Shown here in pieces: positions 59,054-64,000 of a stretch of 64,000 bases of DNA. Numbering within the stretch: position 1 is the stretch's first letter; every line of letters starts with the position of its first letter. The position numbers and the translations under genes were made by a program. Below the pieces are notes generated by a model that worked only from the letters and a program-made list of their open reading frames with translations, was not told the DNA's origin and did not search any database. The DNA is from G958296245 sp963664035 (GTDB lineage: Bacteria; Chloroflexota; Dehalococcoidia; Lucifugimonadales; G958296245), in contig OY760867.2 of the NCBI GenBank assembly GCA_963664035.2, positions 1,302,001 to 1,366,000 on the forward strand. The letters run 5' to 3'.

Positions 59054-60306
59054 TGATGGCGGGACAGTGGCGCGAGGTGACATTCAGCGACGCAGTGCAA
59101 ATCAACCCTGGGGTACGCCTTGAGCGTGGCATGGTTTACCCGTTCGTAGATATGGCAGCGTTGAACCCCGATTCGAGAAGCACTAGCTCTACTGAGGAGC
59201 GGGGGTTCAAGGGTGGAGGCTCGAAATTTCAGAGCGGCGATACACTCATGGCCAGGATTACTCCGTGTCTGGAGAACGGCAAAATCGCCCGGTATCAGGC
59301 TGTAGGAGACAAGAAGGAGGCGCACGGCTCAACAGAGTTCATAGTGATTCGTGGGCGTCCAGATGTTACGGATAATGACTTTGCCTACTATCTGACCCAG
59401 TGGGATGGTGTTTGCGAATACGCCATCAGCCAAATGACCGGTACTTCAGGGCGCCAAAGAGTTCCTGTAGGTTCCCTAGACCACTTAACCGTACTCATCC
59501 CGCCGCTGACGGAGCAGCGGGCGATTGCTCATGTGTTGGGGACGCTGGATGACAAGATCGAGCTGAACCGGCGGATGAACGAGACGCTGGAGGGGATGGC
59601 GCGGGCGCTGTTCAAGTCGTGGTTCGTGGACTTCGAGCCGGTGCGGGCGAAGATGGAAGGGCGGTGGCGTCGTGGGGAGTCTCTGCCGGGGCTGCCGGCG
59701 GAGTTGTGGGATCTGTTTCCGGGGCGGCTGGTGGGGTCGGAGGTGGGGACGGTGCCGGAGGGGTGGGAGGTGAGGGCGTTGGGGGAGTGCTTCGATCTGA
59801 CTATGGGCCAGTCACCACCGGGCAGCACATATAATGACGATGGCGACGGATTGCCGTTCTTTCAGGGCTCCACGGACTTCCAGTTCCGGTATCCTGATAA
59901 TCGAAGATTCTGCACGGCGCCGACTCGCATCGCAGAGCCTGGCGACACCATGGTTAGCGTCCGGGCGCCGGTAGGGGACATCAACATGGCTTGGGAGAGA
60001 TGCTGTATAGGCCGTGGCCTTGCTGCGCTGCGGCACAAGTCAGGCTCAGCAGCCTACACGTACTACGCGATTTGGGCGGCTCAGCCAGAAATAGGTCAAT
60101 ACGAACACACTGGGACCGTGTTCGGCGCAATTGGCGGTAAGCAATTCAGGGCCTTGCAGGTGCTGGAACCACCTGAGGAAACCATCGCAGCGTTCCACCG
60201 CATCGGGTGGGACTTGGATAGTCGCATCCGGTCCAACGTCGACGAGTCCCGCTCCCTCGCCACGCAGCGGGACGCGCTGCTGCCGAAACTAATGTCAGGA
60301 AAGTAG
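59053..60306 (+). CDS. hsdS: Type I restriction-modification specificity subunit
   Basis: 417 residues, two target-recognition domains each followed by a conserved helix: TRD1 about 1-150, then LTVLIPPLTEQRAIAHVLGTLDDKIELNRRMNETLEGMARALFKSWFVDFEPVRAK; TRD2 about 235-360, then PPEETIAAFHRIGWDLDSRIRSNVDESRSLATQRDALLPKLMSGK. Each TRD reads half of a bipartite DNA site. The start is ATG 59053 or 59056, overlapping the preceding stop. In the conserved spacer helix the codon use is GC-rich, in the TRDs more A/T-rich, as usual for exchanged TRDs. Confidence 0.95.
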   Translation: MMAGQWREVTFSDAVQINPGVRLERGMVYPFVDMAALNPDSRSTSSTEERGFKGGGSKFQSGDTLMARITPCLENGKIARYQAVGDKKEAHGSTEFIVIRGRPDVTDNDFAYYLTQWDGVCEYAISQMTGTSGRQRVPVGSLDHLTVLIPPLTEQRAIAHVLGTLDDKIELNRRMNETLEGMARALFKSWFVDFEPVRAKMEGRWRRGESLPGLPAELWDLFPGRLVGSEVGTVPEGWEVRALGECFDLTMGQSPPGSTYNDDGDGLPFFQGSTDFQFRYPDNRRFCTAPTRIAEPGDTMVSVRAPVGDINMAWERCCIGRGLAALRHKSGSAAYTYYAIWAAQPEIGQYEHTGTVFGAIGGKQFRALQVLEPPEETIAAFHRIGWDLDSRIRSNVDESRSLATQRDALLPKLMSGK

Positions 60307-60322
60307 GAGGAGTGTCAATACT

Positions 60323-60775
60323 ATGCCATTAAGTGGGGAAGAATACGAGGCAATCATTAACGACAATACCAAGGTCGTTGCCGGAGACATAGAATGGGAA
60401 GGTCCGTCAAGATCACCTACGCGGCAATTCAGAATCGACATCGATTCCGACGAGGGATATCCCATATTCGTGAAAGGTTGGTACAATTCTCGCTCCGGTA
60501 AGTTGTCATTTGCCATCATCCATCGAATCGTGGGCAGGATATATGGCCTCGACTTGGGCGCGTACCACTACAATCCTGATGGCAAACTTGTGGGAGAAAA
60601 ACACAAGAACTACTGGGTACCAGGCTGTCGAGATAAGTGGGCCTATGTGCCTAAGGACATTACCGAAACATGGGACCATCCTGTGGCAGTGTGGACGCAA
60701 TTCTGCAATGAGGCAAGGTTGAGACACTTGGGTACAATCCAGGAGCCGGTGACTCAAGGGGGGCTGTTGCTATGA
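60323..60775 (+). CDS. Unknown protein in the Type I island
   Basis: 150 residues. GGAGGAG about 10 nt upstream of ATG 60323. FRIDIDSDEGYPIFVKGWYNSRSGKLSFAIIHRIVGRIYGLDLGAYHYNPDGKLVGEKHKNYW suggests an alpha+beta fold with conserved HYNPDG and KHKNYW; families with this look occur beside DUF1828 proteins. It overlaps the next gene by 4 nt (ATGA). A/T-richer than the surrounding genes. Not recognised as an enzyme. Confidence 0.7.
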   Translation: MPLSGEEYEAIINDNTKVVAGDIEWEGPSRSPTRQFRIDIDSDEGYPIFVKGWYNSRSGKLSFAIIHRIVGRIYGLDLGAYHYNPDGKLVGEKHKNYWVPGCRDKWAYVPKDITETWDHPVAVWTQFCNEARLRHLGTIQEPVTQGGLLL

Positions 60776-61554
60776 ACGTCAACGAACTTTGCTTCTCGAT
60801 AGGACGGTCACTGCCTCCCTTGTTTGTGTGTTCGCCAAGCCCGCAAGAGGGAGTGAGGGTGCGTACGCCGTTGCTGTACCCCGACGGTGGCGTTGTGGAC
60901 GTATTCGTCCTGGAATATGACAGAGGCTACACAGTTACCGACTTTGGGGACGCCTTAGGCTGGCTCGGTTTGCAGTCGGTAAGTCGGTACCGTTCACCCA
61001 AGCAGCAAGCGTTGCTTCAAGACGTATGCCAAACACTTCGTATTGAGATGATTCAAGACCAACTGGTACTTCACGAAGTGACGAAAGATGCGCTGGGCGA
61101 ATCGGTGCTTCGCGTCGCTCAAGCAGTCGTGCGAGTCTCCGACCTGTGGTTCACGTTTCGCAGCCAATCATTCCAGACGACGGCAGACGAGGTTGATGAG
61201 TGGTTGCACGAGAAGCAAATTCCCTTCGCGCGAAATGTTCAGAAGCAGGGACGGTCGATGCGGAATTGGACTGTCGATTTTGAAACTCATATCGATAACC
61301 GGACCTCTTTGATCTTCCTATTGAGCACAGGGACTCGTGGCACCGTCCACAGACTTGCCGAACGCGTTCTGGCTGGATGTGTTGATCTGAACCACCTTAA
61401 GTCCAATCAACCCGGTCTAGCATTTGTGTCTCTGTTCGACGATACGGAAGACGTCTGGCACCCTGAAGACTTCAGTTTAGTGAATGAATATTCAGAGATC
61501 GCCCGGTGGTCTCGTCCCGATGAGTTTGAGAGCCTACTTTTGAGAGCCTACTAA
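60772..61554 (+). CDS. DUF1828-type protein, first copy
   Basis: 260 residues, coupled to the preceding gene by an ATGA overlap. N-terminal VRTPLLYPDGGVVDVFVLEYDRGYTVTDFGDALGWLG is the DUF1828 pattern; the C-terminal half (SLIFLLSTGTRGTVHRLAERVLAGCVDLNHL) resembles DUF1829. These proteins occur in prophages and defence islands; their biochemical role is unknown to me. The A/T-richer composition suggests recent acquisition. Confidence 0.75.
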   Translation: MNVNELCFSIGRSLPPLFVCSPSPQEGVRVRTPLLYPDGGVVDVFVLEYDRGYTVTDFGDALGWLGLQSVSRYRSPKQQALLQDVCQTLRIEMIQDQLVLHEVTKDALGESVLRVAQAVVRVSDLWFTFRSQSFQTTADEVDEWLHEKQIPFARNVQKQGRSMRNWTVDFETHIDNRTSLIFLLSTGTRGTVHRLAERVLAGCVDLNHLKSNQPGLAFVSLFDDTEDVWHPEDFSLVNEYSEIARWSRPDEFESLLLRAY

Positions 61555-61590
61555 CGCTTTGACTAGCATCACCGAAACGGATGTTGAAGC

Positions 61591-62355
61591 ATGACGGAAG
61601 AGATACAGGCGCTGCTGGACCAGTATTGGGCCTGGCTGCGTGAGAAGACCATACTCCGCCAGATGAATGGCTGGGTGGAGATCACCACGCCGTACCTGGA
61701 TCGCCACAACGACAGGCTCCAGATATACGCCATGCGCAGGGGCAGCGGATACGTGCTCGGGGATGGCGGGTACGTGCTGGACGACCTGGAGCAGTCGGGC
61801 TGCAAGATAGACGGGGGCAGACGCGAGGCTCTGCTTACGATGACGCTGAACGGCTTTGGCGTGCAGAGGGCCGAGAACCAGCTCCAGGTCAATGCGTCGA
61901 AGAGCAACTTCGCGCTTCGGAAGCACAATCTCGTCCAGGCCATGCTCGCCGTCAACGACCTGTTCTACCTGGCGCAGCCCATGGTGGTGAACCTGTTCTA
62001 CGAAGACGTGGTCAAGTGGCTCGACGCGTCGGACGTACGCTACACGCCCAATGTGAAGTTCACCGGGGCCAGCGGCTACGACCACCTTTTCCAATTCGTC
62101 ATCCCGAAGTCCACGGCGCAACCGGAGCGGATACTACGTCCGATCAATCGTCCGAACCGGGACCGCGCCCAATCGATGGCCTTCTCGTGGGTCGACACGA
62201 AGGACGTGCGCCCTTCGGAGTCGCGCGCCTACGCCGTCCTGAACGACTCTGAAGCCAGGGTCTCGGAGAACGTGCTCGACGCGATGCGGAGATACGAGGT
62301 GAACCCGATACTGTGGTCGGAGCGGGAGAAGGTTCTCCCGGAGCTTGCGGCATAG
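61591..62355 (+). CDS. DUF1828-DUF1829-type protein, second copy
   Basis: 254 residues. WVEITTPYLDRHNDRLQIYAMRRGSGYVLGDGGYVLDDLEQSGC (DUF1828 at about 28-72), ASKSNFALRKHNLVQAMLAVNDLFYLA, then a DUF1829-like C-terminus (SGYDHLFQFVIPKST ... MAFSWVDTKDVRPSESRAYAVLND). Same order as the gene at 60772, but much more GC-rich and only distantly similar, so the two are not a recent duplication. Confidence 0.8.
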   Translation: MTEEIQALLDQYWAWLREKTILRQMNGWVEITTPYLDRHNDRLQIYAMRRGSGYVLGDGGYVLDDLEQSGCKIDGGRREALLTMTLNGFGVQRAENQLQVNASKSNFALRKHNLVQAMLAVNDLFYLAQPMVVNLFYEDVVKWLDASDVRYTPNVKFTGASGYDHLFQFVIPKSTAQPERILRPINRPNRDRAQSMAFSWVDTKDVRPSESRAYAVLNDSEARVSENVLDAMRRYEVNPILWSEREKVLPELAA

Positions 62356-62369
62356 TACGCGGTGGAGTC

Positions 62370-63488
62370 ATGACGGCGACCCCGTACCATCTTGGCAAGT
62401 TTCCCCCGGGGAACCTGGACTGGGGCCGGCTTGTGCCTGCCATTGGGCGCGCGCACTCCGCGGTGGCGGCTTATGGGGCGATGCTGGAGAGCATACCGAA
62501 CACCGACGTCCTCATCTCGCCGCTTGCGACACAGGAGGCCGTCTATTCGAACCGCATCGAGGGTACGCAGACGACGTTGACGCAGGTCCTGAGCTTCCAG
62601 GCTGATGAGAACCATCCCGTTGGCGATCCGTCCGAGCGCATCGACGCGTACGAAGTCATCAATTACAGGGTTGCCCTGGATGACGCCGCCGTCGAGATGG
62701 AGCGGATACCGTTGTCGTCGAGGCTCATTCGCAATGCCCACAGGACCCTGTTGAGCGGCGTCAGGGGACAGGACAAGGCGCCGGGCGAGTACCGCCGCAT
62801 ACCCAATAGCGTCTGGATTGGGCCTCCCGGCTCGACCATAGAGAGCGCCGACTTCGTGCCGTGCCCGGTAGAGCGCCTGCCGGGCGCGATGGATGCATGG
62901 GAGAGGTTCATCCATTCGGACGAGCCGGACCCGTTGGTGCAACTGGCTATCGTTCACGCCGAGTTCGAGTCGATCCACCCGTTCCTGGACGGTAACGGAC
63001 GGATGGGCCGGTTGCTCGTTCCGCTCTACATGGTGGCGAAGGGCCTGTTGCGGGCCCCTCACTTCTACATCAGCGGCTTCCTCGACCGACACCGCGACGA
63101 GTATTATGAGGGGCTGTTGTCGGTGTCCCGCGACGATGACTGGACAGGCTGGTCCGAGTTCTTCCTCAGGGCGATTGCGGAGCAGGCCAACGACAACCTC
63201 TCGAGGGCCAGGAGCATCTTGGGCCTCTACGATGAGATGAAGGAGTGGGTGGTCGACGAGACCCGCTCCCAGTACGGCGTTCGCGCGCTCGACTGGATCT
63301 TCGGGAAGCCGATCTTCCGCTCCTCGGACTTCGTGGGGAACTCCGGGATTCCGGCGCCGACGGCGTCTCGGATACTGCGGGTCCTGCGCGACGGCGACAT
63401 GCTGGCCGTGCTGAGCGAGGCCCGCGGGAGGCGGCCGGCGCTGCTGGCGTTTGCCGGGCTCCTGCGGTTGGCGGAAGGCATCGAGTAG
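62370..63488 (+). CDS. Fic-domain AMPylase-type protein
   Basis: 372 residues. The Fic motif HPFLDGNGRMGRLLVPLY (HPFx[D/E]GNGRxxR) at about residue 205 is intact. The upstream helix EAVYSNRIEGTQTT fits the (S/T)xxxE(G/N) inhibitory motif of class II Fic proteins. The C-terminal part (FGKPIFRSSDFVGNSGIPAPTASRILRVLRDGDMLAVL) is a winged helix. Fic enzymes transfer AMP to target proteins. Start 62370 with GGTGGAG just upstream. It lies between hsdS and hsdR, as do fic genes in some Type I loci. Confidence 0.92.
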   Translation: MTATPYHLGKFPPGNLDWGRLVPAIGRAHSAVAAYGAMLESIPNTDVLISPLATQEAVYSNRIEGTQTTLTQVLSFQADENHPVGDPSERIDAYEVINYRVALDDAAVEMERIPLSSRLIRNAHRTLLSGVRGQDKAPGEYRRIPNSVWIGPPGSTIESADFVPCPVERLPGAMDAWERFIHSDEPDPLVQLAIVHAEFESIHPFLDGNGRMGRLLVPLYMVAKGLLRAPHFYISGFLDRHRDEYYEGLLSVSRDDDWTGWSEFFLRAIAEQANDNLSRARSILGLYDEMKEWVVDETRSQYGVRALDWIFGKPIFRSSDFVGNSGIPAPTASRILRVLRDGDMLAVLSEARGRRPALLAFAGLLRLAEGIE

Positions 63489-63613
63489 GTTGTATCTCAC
63501 CGGTTGAGGACAACGGGGATTGCACATCAAATAAGGCTTGTGGTGATATGCAAAGGCGCTTGTGGTGAAAAGATGATGGACAAAGAGAATCACGAGGGGC
63601 GGCGGGCATACCC
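63489..63613. other. Spacer between fic and hsdR
   Basis: 125 bp. GCTTGTGGTGA occurs twice (about 63536 and 63560). No gene or clear terminator is seen; read-through from fic to hsdR is likely. Confidence 0.4.
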
Positions 63614-64000
63614 ATGACCACCATCACCGAGGCGGACGTCGAGCAGGCGGCGCTCGAATGGCTGTTCGCGCTTGGCTGGCAGGTTGCGCCCGGGGCGGAT
63701 ATCGCGCCGGACACGCCGGGGGCCGAGCGGGGGGGCTATGGGGAGGCGGTGCTGGAGGGGCGGGTGCGGGACGCGCTGGCTGGGCTGAACGCGAGGCTGC
63801 CTGGGGATGCGCTGGAGGATGCGTACCGCAGGCTGACGCGGCCGGAGGGGGCGACGGTGGAGGCGCGGAACCGGGCGTTCCACCGGATGGTCGTGAACGG
63901 CGTGGAGGTCGAGTACCGGGAGGCCGGGGGCGCGGTGCGGGGGGACGTGGTGCGGGTCATCGACTTCGAGAATATCGCCAACAACGACTGGCTGGCGGTC
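63614..64000 (+). CDS. hsdR: Type I restriction enzyme R subunit, N-terminal part
   Basis: 129 residues up to the window edge. TEADVEQAALEWLFALGWQVAPGADIAPDTPGAER and NARLPGDALEDAYRRLTRPEGATVEARNRAFHRMVVNGVEVEYREAGGAVRGDVVRVIDFENIANNDWLAV match the HSDR_N domain, which carries the nuclease active site; the motif Asp in VIDFENIANNDWLAV is present but the ExK residues lie beyond the edge. It completes the hsdM-hsdS-hsdR set, all on the plus strand. Confidence 0.93.
   Translation, partial: MTTITEADVEQAALEWLFALGWQVAPGADIAPDTPGAERGGYGEAVLEGRVRDALAGLNARLPGDALEDAYRRLTRPEGATVEARNRAFHRMVVNGVEVEYREAGGAVRGDVVRVIDFENIANNDWLAV

Noticed and set aside
1..64000. tRNA or rRNA genes
   Set aside because: I looked for TpsiC-arm-like GGTTC(A/G)A(A/G)TCC strings and conserved rRNA blocks and found none convincing; a tRNAscan run would be decisive.

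Overview
This is a GC-rich bacterial chromosome segment, most like a Chloroflexota genome of the Dehalococcoidia/SAR202 type. That placement is inference from gene content: an F420/FMN-type luciferase-like oxidoreductase, several D-aminoacylase-type amidohydrolases, a CocE-type hydrolase, a phytanoyl-CoA dioxygenase-like protein, a surface protein with GWN-type modules, and an unusually high load of short dispersed repeats. No rRNA or tRNA gene was recognised.

Layout. 1-1112: edge-truncated DDE transposase. 1.3-2.2 kb: lgt. 2.3-3.8 kb: nested repeats, including a TIR/TSD-bounded element carrying a 54/45-bp tandem array. 3.8-10 kb: MBL-fold hydrolase, aldehyde dehydrogenase, HEPN-like protein, N-acyl-D-amino-acid deacylase plus PhyH dioxygenase, vapBC. 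10-10.8 kb: repeats that run directly into the promoter of a 1095-residue secreted Ig-like surface protein. 14.5-17.8 kb: pxpABC (5-oxoprolinase) coupled to a DedA-like protein. 18-22 kb: DUF4399 lipoprotein, DapA-family enzyme, two secreted low-complexity proteins, rhaM. 22.4-30.8 kb: plsY, amidohydrolase, shortened ParA plus partner, ABC ATPase plus giant FtsX-type permease, MarR regulator. 31-34 kb: methyltransferase; TPP riboswitch in front of an SSS symporter. 34-48.7 kb: mostly housekeeping (rpsT, rel, hisS, prfA-prmC, metK) mixed with CocE hydrolase, Yip1-like, NYN, SDR and FAD proteins. 48.7-50.4 kb: compact Type II-like restriction-modification pair. 50.5-53.1 kb: luciferase-like oxidoreductase and M42 peptidase. 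53.7-55.4 kb: complete IS1380-family insertion with 5-bp target duplication, inserted between the promoter and the ribosome-binding site of a Phd-type antitoxin gene. 55.7-56.6 kb: 14-copy ~72-bp tandem array. 56.7-64 kb: Type I restriction island hsdM - phd/vapC remnant - hsdS - unknown genes - two DUF1828-type genes - fic - hsdR (runs off the right edge).

The two most interesting themes are repeat-based. (1) Many arrays and dispersed repeats share one design: a short hairpin whose stem changes with compensating bases, followed by CCCTACG; copies have also entered coding sequences in frame. (2) Three copies of an intergenic element share a sigma70-like promoter whose -10 box lies exactly 6 nt before an ATG, as expected for a leaderless transcript, and two of the copies differ by insertions of 15 and 30 bp that preserve the reading frame.
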